This document shows positions 54,612 through 64,000 of a stretch of 64,000 nt of DNA, piece by piece; within the stretch, counting starts at the first letter, position 1; every line of letters begins with the position of its first letter. The stretch spans positions 372,001 through 436,000 of the forward strand of contig MU839840.1 in NCBI GenBank assembly GCA_030411725.1, written 5' to 3'. The position numbers and the translations under genes are program-made. The notes below the pieces were generated by a model. The model saw only the letters and a list, made by a program, of their open reading frames with translations, had not been told where the DNA came from and did not search any database. Origin of the DNA: Echria macrotheca (lineage: Eukaryota > Ascomycota > Sordariomycetes > Sordariales > Schizotheciaceae).

Positions 54612-57600
54612 TCACTCACTGTCATCGACAAACGACGGTTCGCTCTCAGCCTCCGAGTCGTCATCAAGGACGATCGGCTTGGCTTTGGAGGCTGCCGCCC
54701 GTCCTGGTCGGCTCTTGGGCGCTACTGGACTGACCGGAGCATCGTCCAGCTCGTCGTCGTCATCGCTAATCACCGTTCGCTTTGCCTTCTTGGCTGCGTA
54801 GGCTTTCGCCGCAGGAGACAAAGTGACCTTGGCCTTGGGTGCAGCTGCTTTGGCGGCCGCTTTGGCCGGCGCTTTCTTGGTCGCCGCAGCCTCGTCCTTT
54901 GGCTTATTCTTAGTCCCTGCAGGCCGGCCTCGTGCCTTCTTAGCCGGAGCAGCTATCACATTCAGCGGTGCCTTTGCCTTGGACGCTACTGTTTGAGACG
55001 AAGTGGCCCGACCACCCGCAGCCGCCTTGCTTGGTGGCGCAATGTCATCATCCGAGAGGAAACCGTCGAGATCGTCTCCCTTTGTTGACTTTCGCGGAGA
55101 CGAAAATGCCAGAGCTTCGTAGTTGGTCGTGTCATGATCGGCCGAATCTAGATTGGCCTTGGACGCCTTCGTCTTCAGCTTCGGCAGTGTCGCGTCACCC
55201 GTGTCCGGTCGGGACATGGCGAACAGGCTGAGCCGGCCGCCGTTGTTGTCCGAGCTAGAGCCTCCTATGCCCTTGACCAGATTAGCGACGTCGCCAAGCA
55301 TCTGGTCGTCGTCGTCACTATCCGACAAGTTATAAACCGGCTTGGGCTTGGCTGCCACGACCCGCTTGGCAGGCTTAGAGGTTGCTTCGGAAGCCGATGC
55401 AGACGCCGATTCCGATGCCTTTGACTTGGCAGCCGGCTCCTCGTCCACATCCATAAAGTCTTCATCCGACTCCATTTCCGAATCCTCGTCGTCAATCACG
55501 TATCTGGACTTGGCAGCTGCCGTTCGCTTGGTGCGTCCGTTCGTAACGTCGCTGACCGCAACCGGTGGCTCTGACTCCTCCTTGACCTCTTGTTTCACCT
55601 CCGGCTTGACAGTGACCTTTTTACCCAGAAGGGAAAAGTCATCTTCGGATGAGGCTCCATCTCCTCCCAATGCATTGCTCACTGGCTTCGGTTTGGCCTT
55701 GGCCGTGAAATTCTCGAGGAAGCGCTGCTGCGTCTTGACAGGAGCAGCCTTTGGCGCCGCTTTGGTCTTCTTCTCCGGCCGGTAATCGTCATCGTCCTTC
55801 AGCTTGCGGCCCTTACCGGCGCCGAGCTGCTTCGAAACGCGACGACCCATTCTCCGGATGCCCGTCTGGATCTCGTCGTCAAGCTTAAGCTGCGTCTCCC
55901 ACTCAGCAGTAAACTCGTCGAGATCCTTGCACCAGAGGTCCTTCTCGCTGAGCGCCTCGAGCTCGTCATACTCGGCCTTCTTCGCCGCGATCTGGTTCTT
56001 GAGCTTCTCCAGACGCTCGAGGGTCAACGACCAGATGGGCATCTGCAATTGTTAGCATTAACCGGGAAAAAAAAAAGGTCCAGGAAACTTACCGAAAGCA
56101 AGTAGTCGTAGTCGCGTGCGCCGGCGGATGTGTCATCATCGTCAACATCGTCATTCTCCTCTTCCGCCGACTTGGCCTTCTTCTCATCCGCCTTGGGAGG
56201 GAAAGCTTCGTACTTGCGATCTCGCAGCTCTTGAACCAGGACAGGCTTCTTCTTCTTGGAGACGACCAACTTGTTCTCGATGATCTCCGAGATGAAGCGA
56301 TACTGGTTCTTGAGCTTCCTGTAGTCGGCATGGTACACCTTGAGCCAGTGTTCCTTGCGCTTCGTGTACATGGCCAGGCGATAACCGTAGTACTCTTCCA
56401 TGATCTCCTCCGGGTTCTCATACTTGTGAATCCGTCCTTGCGTGTCAAAGGCCACCAGGTTGGTGGTTCCCACGACCTTGTTGAGCTTGAACTTCTCCAG
56501 CAAACCCTCTTCCAAGGCCGCCTTCATGTGCTTTTCTTCCATCTCGATGACGAAGTGCACCGTTTTGTGGTCGTTGAATTCCCTGTAGTCCTTGATGAAA
56601 GACGGCGACTTCTCGCCACGGATAATATCTTCCAGCTTGGCCTTGAAATCATCTGTCCACATGCGGATGGGCAGCTCGGTGATGACAATTTCGTTGGGGC
56701 TCTGGGGATCCTGGTGGGCCACCCCGTTGAACTTGAACCGATTAGGCCCCTCCTGTTCCGGAGTACCCTTCCAACCGCGCCACCACGGCATCATGGGCGT
56801 GAACGGCTGTTCTTCGGGATTCTCTGGGTCCAGTCTTCCCATGCGGCGCTTCAAGTTCTTTACAATCTCCAGGGGGTGGTAGTTGGGAATCGAAGTGCTC
56901 CAACCAGTACCGATACCATCGGCGCCGTTCACCAGAACCATGGGGATGATGGGCACATACGTCTTGGGCTCGATCATCTTGCCGTCATCGAACTGGAACT
57001 CGAGGTTAGGCTCATCCAGCTTCGAGAAGATCCGACGCGCGAAGGGAGACAGGCGCGTGTGGATGTAACGAGCGCTGGCCGCATCCGAACCACCAGAGAG
57101 ACGCGAACCGAAGTTTCCACTAGGCTCGAGAACATTGATATTGTTGGAGCCGACAAAGTTCTGCGCCAAGCCGATGATGGTTTGCTGGAGAGACTGTTCT
57201 CCGTGATGGTAGGCAGCATGCTCTGAAATGTAACCTCCGAGTTCCACGACCTTCTGGTCGTTGACAAGGTTCCTCTTGAACGCACCGAACATGACTTTGC
57301 GCTGACCGGGCTTCAGCCCGTCAACCATTGACGGAATCGAACGCATGTTGTCCGCCATACTGAAGAGGATGAACTCCCTGTTGATGAAGTCGTTGTACTT
57401 GATGACGTTCGCAGTATGGTCCAGGAAGGTTCCGGGTACGAAGCCGCCCAGCCACTCCTTGCGGGCATCCGCCTTCTTCTTGGAGAAGGCTAGCTCGAAC
57501 AGGTCAGCATCAGAAGGCTTCATGGTGTCAAACTGCTTGAGATGCAGGTCGAGGTTGGTGAAGTAGACTTGGGCGTCCTCGTTGCTGGAAGAACCCAATC

Positions 57601-59905
57601 CCTTCAAGTACTTGTACTCCCATCGGCGAAGCTCGTTCTGGTGAGCCTGCTTCCACTGTTCGTACTCGGTCAAGTTGAAGAACGACTTGAGTCTCTGGGG
57701 CTTTTTCTGGTTCTTGCCCTGCCATACCTTGACCACGGGCGTGATGAACTGTTGGAAGAAACCAGGGATCTGCAGCAGAGACGGGAATTGGACCTGGAGG
57801 AAGTTGATGAGCAAGCCTTTGATATGGCTGCCGTCCAGATCCTGATCGGCCATGATCATGAGATGGCCGTATCGGAGACTCTTGGTGTCGGTATACACCT
57901 GTTTGTGCTTCAGACCAAGGAACTTCTTGATGTTCTCAATTTCCTTGTTCTTCATGATCTGGTCCAGGGATGCGTCGCGGACGTTCAGCATCTTACCGCG
58001 AAGAGGGAACACACCAATGCGGTCGGGATCCAGGATAGCACGCCCAGCAACAGCAAGACCTCTGGCTGAGTCACCTTCGGTCAGGATGAGGGTACACTCG
58101 TGACCACGCTTCGTGCCTGCCAAGTTGGCATCGACAAGCTTCTCGTTGCTGATGCGGGAGCGCTTGTTGCCATCGCTCTTGGCCAGCAGCTTGTCTGCCT
58201 TCTTGTCGGCGAAGTGCATGATGTTCTCGATGGCCTCCGAGGCCTTGATCTTCTTGAGGAACAGATCGCTCAGCTGGCACTTGCTGCCAAACTGGCTCAC
58301 TTTCGTCGTCAGCTGCTCCTTTGTCTGAGAGCTGAAGGCGGGGTTCTCGATCAGACAGTTGACGAAGATGAAGATGTGATTGCGGAAGTTGGATGGCTTC
58401 AAGCTGTGGCCCTTCTTCCTCTTGTTGAGCTCTTTCAACAGCGCTTCACATATCTGATCAGCGATGTAATTGACATGTGTACCGCCCGATGTGGTAGCGA
58501 TGTTGTTCACGAAAGAGACTTGCTGAAAAGAGCCGTCGGATACCGTGAAGCCGACTTGCCACACCTTGTCACCGGACCTCTGAATGTCGAACTCCACCTT
58601 GGCAGCCGGCTTGTTTCCATCGACAGCCTCTTCACCGCGCTCTTTGGCAATCGACTTTGCGTAGAGTTCGCAGTAGCTCTTGAAGTTGAGCTTGATGTGT
58701 TCGCCATTCAGATAGACCTTGACGGGGTTGACAGTCCCTGCCATGTCGTAGATGCGGCGGTAGAGCAGGGCCTCGAGGTCATCATCAATGCCATTCTCCA
58801 TACCAAACCTCTTGTAATCGGGCAGAAATGTCACACGGACAAAGGCACCAGCCTTGTTGCTCGTGATCTTCTCCTTCTCCCTGTTGCTCATGTTGTTGGT
58901 CCACACTTGCTTGTACCGCTTGCCGTTATCGGGGTCCTGCAGCTCGAGGCTGAATCTTTTGCTGAAAATGTTGGTGAGTTTAGCGCCGTAACCGTTGCGA
59001 CCACCAACCGTCTTCTTCTCGTTGTCATCGAAATTGGAACCGGCAAGAAGGTGGCCGAAGATGAGTTCTGGAATGTAGCATCCCTCCGTCTCATGCATCT
59101 CAACGGGAATGCCTTTTCCGTTGTTCTCCACCGAGATCTCTCCGCTCTCGCGATCGACTGTGACTTTGAGGTAGGTCATGGGAGGTTCCGACTTGCGCTG
59201 GCTGTTGTCGGCCGCGTTGACGAGGATCTCGTCGAAAATCTTGTAGAGACCCGGAACATATGAGATCTTGCGGTACTCCATCACGCCTTCGGCCTTGTTG
59301 AACACCCACATCTTGTCCTCCTGTCTTTCGATGGAGCCGATGTACGTGTCGGGACGCTTGATGATGTGTTCCAGCTGGGTAAGTTTCTGGTATGTCTCAG
59401 TGGCCGTCTTCTTCTTCTTCGGCCCCGAGGGGGCATCGAGTTGCATGCTGTCATTTTCAATCTCGGCGAGAGGCTTGCCGCTCGACTTCTTCGCCGGCGC
59501 CTTCTTCTGCTTCTTAGCGCTCGGAGGCGTGTTTGAGAATGTGCTGGCGCCGTCGGCCGCTAGGGAATCATCGTCAAGATCGCTTTCCGGCTTTGGCCGC
59601 TTCTTCGAAGCCAGCTTGCCGCCGGTGAGTGTGGTTTGAACCATCGTCTTCTTCGTCGCCGCCTTGCCTGCCGCGGCGCCTGTCTTCTTTGGAGCCTTCG
59701 CGACGGCCTTTGCCCTTGGTTTCTATTGAAGCGCGTTAGCATTCGCGGTGATAAGCAGAAAATTGCAGACCGCGCGTATTTAGGGGTCTCGGTGTTGCAA
59801 GCCGGGCGAAGTAAAAGGAGCAGGGGCGACAACAAAGCCACGTACCACCACTGGCGAGTAGCCGTCTGACTCGACCTCAAAGGCCGACTCGACATCGGAG
59901 TCCAT
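54612..59905 (-). CDS. TOP2: DNA topoisomerase II
   Basis: Three exons on the minus strand, 59905-59846, 59722-56093 and 56042-54612, give 1706 aa. Exon 1 encodes only MDSDVESAFEVESDGYSPVV; this acidic head is typical of sordariomycete TOP2. GHKL ATPase motifs are EILVNAADN (~185-193) and GRNGYGAKL (~261). TOPRIM motifs are EGDSARG (from E569) and DQDLDG (D646, D648, D650). The catalytic tyrosine is in SARYIHT (Tyr906). The last ~450 residues are an acidic/basic, K/A/D-rich tail with KKAK-type nuclear signals and SDDDDE patches. It relaxes and decatenates DNA with ATP. No break is found. TDP1 lies directly downstream. Confidence 0.97.
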
Positions 59906-62900
59906 GATGAAAGAACTGGGAACAAACGCTCCACAGGGACCGGCAATGCCGTCTTTGATGGTGCGCGGAAGCGATGGACAATCAGCGGTATAGAATTGAC
60001 CGAGGTCGCGTCTAGCGACAACGTCGTCGTCGGCGTTGTCGTTGTCGTTGTCCGAGAGTGCGAAAAAGCGAGCGCAATTTACCGACAGACCGCCCCGCGT
60101 CAAGCAGAAAGGCAGAAAGGGTAGCAAGAAATGCAGAGGAAAGGGAGGGTTGTTGTTGTTGTGATGGTTGGTGGGGTTGTGACAAAATGTAAACAACCCT
60201 GGCGTGTGGGTTTTCCAAAACAATCGAAATGCGAACGTCGCCAAAATTGCCGTGAGGGGCCTTGGCGCGACCGAGACGCGCCCACTGCAGCGGAGACTGT
60301 TGCTGCCTCAGGCGGCAACATCGGCCGTTTGCTGTCTTGCATTGACCCCACCCCGCTAGCGCACCAGACATGTCAAACAGGGGCCTGCACCTGTCCGCTT
60401 ACCTAAGGCCAAACACCTCAACACGCCGGATCGCATGGGCAGGATGGACGAACACAAGCTCACAAGCTCCATGTAAGGTGAGACGGCCGTCCTCCGCTAC
60501 TCATCCTACATTTCTGGATGGACAGCCCTCTTTGGCTGCAGTTGAGCCTCCGAGAAGGCTGGTGATCGCGGCAGACTCCGACCCCACACGCCTTGTCTCG
60601 ACAAGAGCCTCTGTGCGCGACGTTGCGACTTTGGGCATCTGGTGACCTGTCTCCCCGCCATGTTTGACGGCAAAAAGCTTGTTGGGGGCTTGAGGGGCCC
60701 CCACAGAGAGCCTCTTCCTCGATAAAATGGTCTCCTGCGAGCTGTCCTTGCAAGAACCGAACCCGACTTCGACCTGATCAACCCGTCACTTTTCATCGGC
60801 ATCAGGACCCAGTAGATAGCCAGCAGACAAATTCTGATATACGTCCCGGTAACATGTTCGGTATTCCTGCCCAAGGCGGAACATGCCAACCATGTCTCAG
60901 GCCGGCCTGGCCAGCGAAGTGCTGCATCGGCCATGGCTGGTTGCTGGCGAGCTGTCTCCCAAGCGGGTCCTCGACGAAAGCGGCGAATGGGTTGCTGCGA
61001 GGGAAGACACGCTGCTTGATGCGCAGAAGGTGTATGTCGTGCTACTGACGCCTTCCGGGATGGTCAGGCGAGAAATCTTCCGGCCTGGATACCTGTAGCC
61101 GTCTCGGGCAACACCAGGTCCGCCTTGCCCAACACTGAGCCGGTCGCGTCTTCCTGTCAAAAAACGTGTCGTCTCACAGCCCCATCAGATACTTGGACTT
61201 TGCGGCCATAGTCCTGAAGAGTCCTCGATGAGCAACAGCGGTGAGCATGGTGGTACACCTTGGATACCTTGACGCTGTCGGACACCTGGGGCACCTGGAG
61301 TTGTGCCGGGCTCTTCAAAGCGCGCGCGGCTCAACGGGTCGGCAGTCGTTCCGGGAACACTACTCTCCCGTGACTTGCTATGCTCGCTGCTTTTCGGTCC
61401 CGGCAGGCAGGCCGACAGACTTTGACGTGAAATGGGGCTTCCTGAAAGGCAGGCGCGTTGACGGATGACACGGCCTCGGCTCTGCCCGCTGCCGCTGGTT
61501 TGAAAACCACGAACCCACTTGTTCGTCCACATCTCCCCCCCAATCCCCCCCTAGTTCATCTATCTACCTTACCGTTCCCCTTGACTTTCTGGCTCACTTT
61601 GTTTCATGGGCAGCTCGCATCTCTCGACCTTGGGCGATCGCCATCCCGCTCGTTGGGACCGAACAGACAATCGTAGGCCCGATGGTCAAGTCCCTGAATC
61701 CGTTCGGGCGCCCGCAGAGAGAGTAACCGCAGCTATGGCGCCGCGCACGCAAAGACTCGAGGATGATACCTGAAGATGACGGTAGCGGCGCGCCCAACCG
61801 TTCCCGCGGGGGTGTGCATAGACTTAGACAGAATCCTCTCCAGAGGTGGACGGGTCGAATGATTGCCGTCCACGCCGTCTCGATCTGTGAGCTGTCGCCC
61901 GCCTGGACGCCACATTTTCTTTCAACCTCAGTGGATCGCCGTCCTGCGCCCTCTCGGACGCTTCCTCCTGGATTGGCTCCTGTTTTGTTCTCTGTGGGTC
62001 CGTATCCAGCAGAGAATAGCTTGCCTAGATAGCTCACCCACGGGTTGGCGTACGATGGTACTTGTAGTTCGTGGCATTGTGCTCCAGTCGGGCAATTGGA
62101 GGCTGCCACAGAGCGGATTCCTGGATCACTGGAGCGTGATGCGATGGCACATCTCCATCCCCGCCATCGATGCAGGAACCGGCCATCCGCTCATCCGCCC
62201 ATCCAGGTTCTCGAATGGCCGTGGAAGGACGATGAGGCAGGCGCCGCCTCGAGGACGGCTATGCACAGGACATATGCTGACCGCCACATCACCGGGCTGT
62301 CCCAGGCCTCTTGCGGTATGTCCGGCTGCAGGAACACGGGCCAGAGGAAGACTGACGCCCTATCCGTCGGCGTGTTTCCCATGGCTCACGAGGAGTCCCA
62401 AGCAGACCGCACGTGAGTCGGAGCGATACCAGTCAGCTGTCGTTTGCAGAGCAGCCCGGAGAAGACTCAGCAAGCGGTGAGCACCCACGTGTGCCGAGTC
62501 AAGGATTCGTCGCCGTCCTGGTGGCTGCAGTGGCCGCGACATATGTCCTCTTTGTTCGACGTCCAAGCCAACATGTCACTCAAGAAGCGAGGAGGGCGAA
62601 GCCGATGCAGGCTCCCGCGAGCCTGCTACAGGAAGGACGACTTCCACATACCTTGCGTGGCTTGCTCGACCCGCAGTATTTGCGGAGCCAAACTGATTTG
62701 CCATGTCTTTGAGCACCGGGATGATGCGTCACCAGATGGCCTGTTGACCCCCTTTTGACGATTGTCACAACTCGATGGACGCCTCCCAGACCGCTCTTGC
62801 TTCGACTCAAGATCTTGGCTCATACAGCAACGGGATTGCTATGACGAGGCTATCTCTGGCGGCTCTAGGTCTTGGTGGTATCACAGGAAAGGCCACTCGT

Positions 62901-63565
62901 GCCGCGGTCGGAGCCCCTTCACCTGGCCGGCCGGCGTGTTTGATGCCACTCGCCTGTTGACGAGCTTGGCTTGTCCCGTCAGGAGGTGCGTCTCAACGCG
63001 TCCGTCGCCGGCTCCGCACCTGGAAGCGCGGCCATCCTGTCCTGGCCTGGGTTATTATCCTCGTCACTTCTCGGGCAGACCGACGCTGGACTTGGTTGTC
63101 ACTTGTCATTTCTGTTCTGTCGCAACCCAGCACCCAAAGAGCGGTGGGAAATAGCGCCGACTGCCTGCACCGCTCGATTCCCCGTCTCCAAAACAAAGAA
63201 GCAGCACCGAGTGCCCCTAGCCGGGCCGGAGACACAGATCCACCTGGCAAGTCGGGGGCAGCGCCCGCCGGCCCCAAGGAGAAAGGGGGACACTTCTCGG
63301 TTCCTTGTCGTTGATGATCGACCGCCTCTTCCATCTACGAGGGATTCACCACGGCTTTGTCGCCAACGGGTCAGAGCAGTGCTTGTGCTTTCTCTTCCGA
63401 ATCAGAGCTCGTCGGTATAGCTTGTCTGACTTCATAATCCACCCACCCGGCCTTGTCAGTCAGACTTGTCTAGTACACCTACCTCAACCCCATCCCTCAA
63501 ACTGGACCTGTACTTGCAGCTGCTGCGACCGCGCGAGACATCTCCACCGTCTCCCAACCGCTACG
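59906..63565. other. Divergent intergenic region, TOP2 and the KilA-N/APSES-like gene
   Basis: 3.7 kb with no supported conserved gene. One short coding-like frame (60883-61098) is listed separately. Longer frames near 61.2-63.4 kb overlap one another on both strands and lack motifs. The right end probably includes a long leader of the KilA-N/APSES-like gene. Confidence 0.4.
60883..61098 (+). CDS. Possible small 71-aa protein, unrecognised
   Basis: An ATG-to-stop frame of 71 codons (MPTMSQAGLASEVLH...). About 70% of third positions are G or C, higher than most frames around it, and the reading is balanced in residues (VYVVLLTPSGMVRREIF). There is no known domain and no intron evidence. It may be a real small gene, a leader ORF of a longer transcript, or chance. 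Confidence 0.25.
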   Translation: MPTMSQAGLASEVLHRPWLVAGELSPKRVLDESGEWVAAREDTLLDAQKVYVVLLTPSGMVRREIFRPGYL

Positions 63566-64000
63566 ATGAAGGTAGAATCCCTTCTTAACCAGGACCCTTC
63601 ACGGGCGCCGCTGCCGACGTCTCGTCCCGCGTTCGAATCCCAAGTCCCTTCGCCAGCTCGAACGGAACCCGAAGCAAGCCGAAACACCAGTATTGTGGCC
63701 GCCAGCATGACCCGGAATCATAATGGAGAAGCGAGACCCCAGTCAAGAGGCGAGGTCAGGTTTCCTCCTTACGAAAACCTCAACGCGGACGCCCTAGCCA
63801 CTCTCCGCCGATTCGGCGTCAACAGCGTCGGTTCGATTCAGCAGAGCAGAAAGCGGATACCCTACAACAGCGGCAAGAAGGAATTTTCGCATAAAACAGG
63901 CAGAGACTGCTTCGACGGTGTGTTACTAGCACACACTCCTTTCGCGCTTCGGATCCGCAACTAACTCGCGTTTGCAGTCTTTCAATACGATTTCAGGCCT
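63566..64000 (+). CDS. KilA-N/APSES-like domain protein, 5' part
   Basis: Exon 1 63566-63917 and the start of exon 2 (63978 on) give ~125 residues before the right edge. After a ~65-residue S/P/R-rich head come RFPPYENLNADALATLRRFGV, RIPYNSGKKEFSHKTGRDCFD and VFQYDFRP. This phrase order (PPYENL...IPYNS.KK.F..KTGR..F.VFQY) is what I recall from a family of sordariomycete proteins carrying an APSES/KilA-N type DNA-binding fold, probably transcription regulators distinct from StuA. The intron (60 nt, branch CTAAC at 63961, TTTGCAG) joins in phase. The diagnostic core lies outside the window, so the domain call is tentative. Confidence 0.6.

Noticed and set aside
58100..59263. 387-codon frame on the plus strand
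   Set aside because: It is fully antisense to the TOP2 ATPase and TOPRIM regions and arises from codon bias there; no motif of its own.

Overview
This window is nuclear DNA of a filamentous ascomycete, most likely a sordariomycete and probably of the order Sordariales. The genes are GC-rich, carry short introns (about 45-75 nt is typical, with a few longer) with GTRNGT donors and CTAAC-like branch sites, and encode proteins with clear filamentous-fungal relatives such as RAS-1, the FOX-2 type multifunctional enzyme, a PhyA-type phosphatase and an Nma111 protease. There are no prokaryotic operons, CRISPR arrays or rRNA genes. I could not support any tRNA gene by eye. All splice sites below were read from the sequence and checked for reading phase; none has transcript support.

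Layout. Positions 1-19 kb: partial nma111 (-); fox-2 (-), back to back with a glycerate-kinase-like P-loop gene (+); an Ecm11-like meiotic gene (-); NBP35 (+); a GMF/Aim7 gene (-), back to back with a mitochondrial MoaB/CinA-type gene (+); a 4.1-kb gene-free stretch; then ras-1 (+). Positions 19-30 kb: an AT-rich element with short terminal inverted repeats (MITE-like, 19.8-20.2 kb), END3 (-), a degenerate tandem repeat (23.9-24.4 kb), and a large unrecognised AT-hook gene (-) whose reading frame is broken by one in-frame TAG. Positions 29-46 kb: a dual-specificity-phosphatase-like gene (-), SPO7 (-) back to back with a Cld1/CGI-58-like hydrolase (+), SEC62 (-), an unrecognised 526-aa gene (+), a membrane-anchored phytase-family phosphatase (+) and a single-span membrane protein (+). 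Positions 46-64 kb: an orphan Gag-like ORF (+), an AMID/FSP1-like oxidoreductase (-), acyl-CoA-binding protein (+), TDP1 (-) and TOP2 (-) in tandem, and the 5' end of a KilA-N/APSES-like gene (+).

Most genes are conserved housekeeping functions. They cover peroxisomal beta-oxidation, cytosolic Fe-S assembly, actin and endocytosis, Ras signalling, ER translocation, lipid regulation, and DNA topology with repair. I found no defence island and no obvious secondary-metabolite cluster. The features most worth a second look are the AT-hook gene with its in-frame TAG and possible 213-nt exitron, the MITE-like element, the orphan Gag-like ORF, the TDP1-TOP2 tandem, a GC-AG intron in SEC62, and very small exons in two genes.
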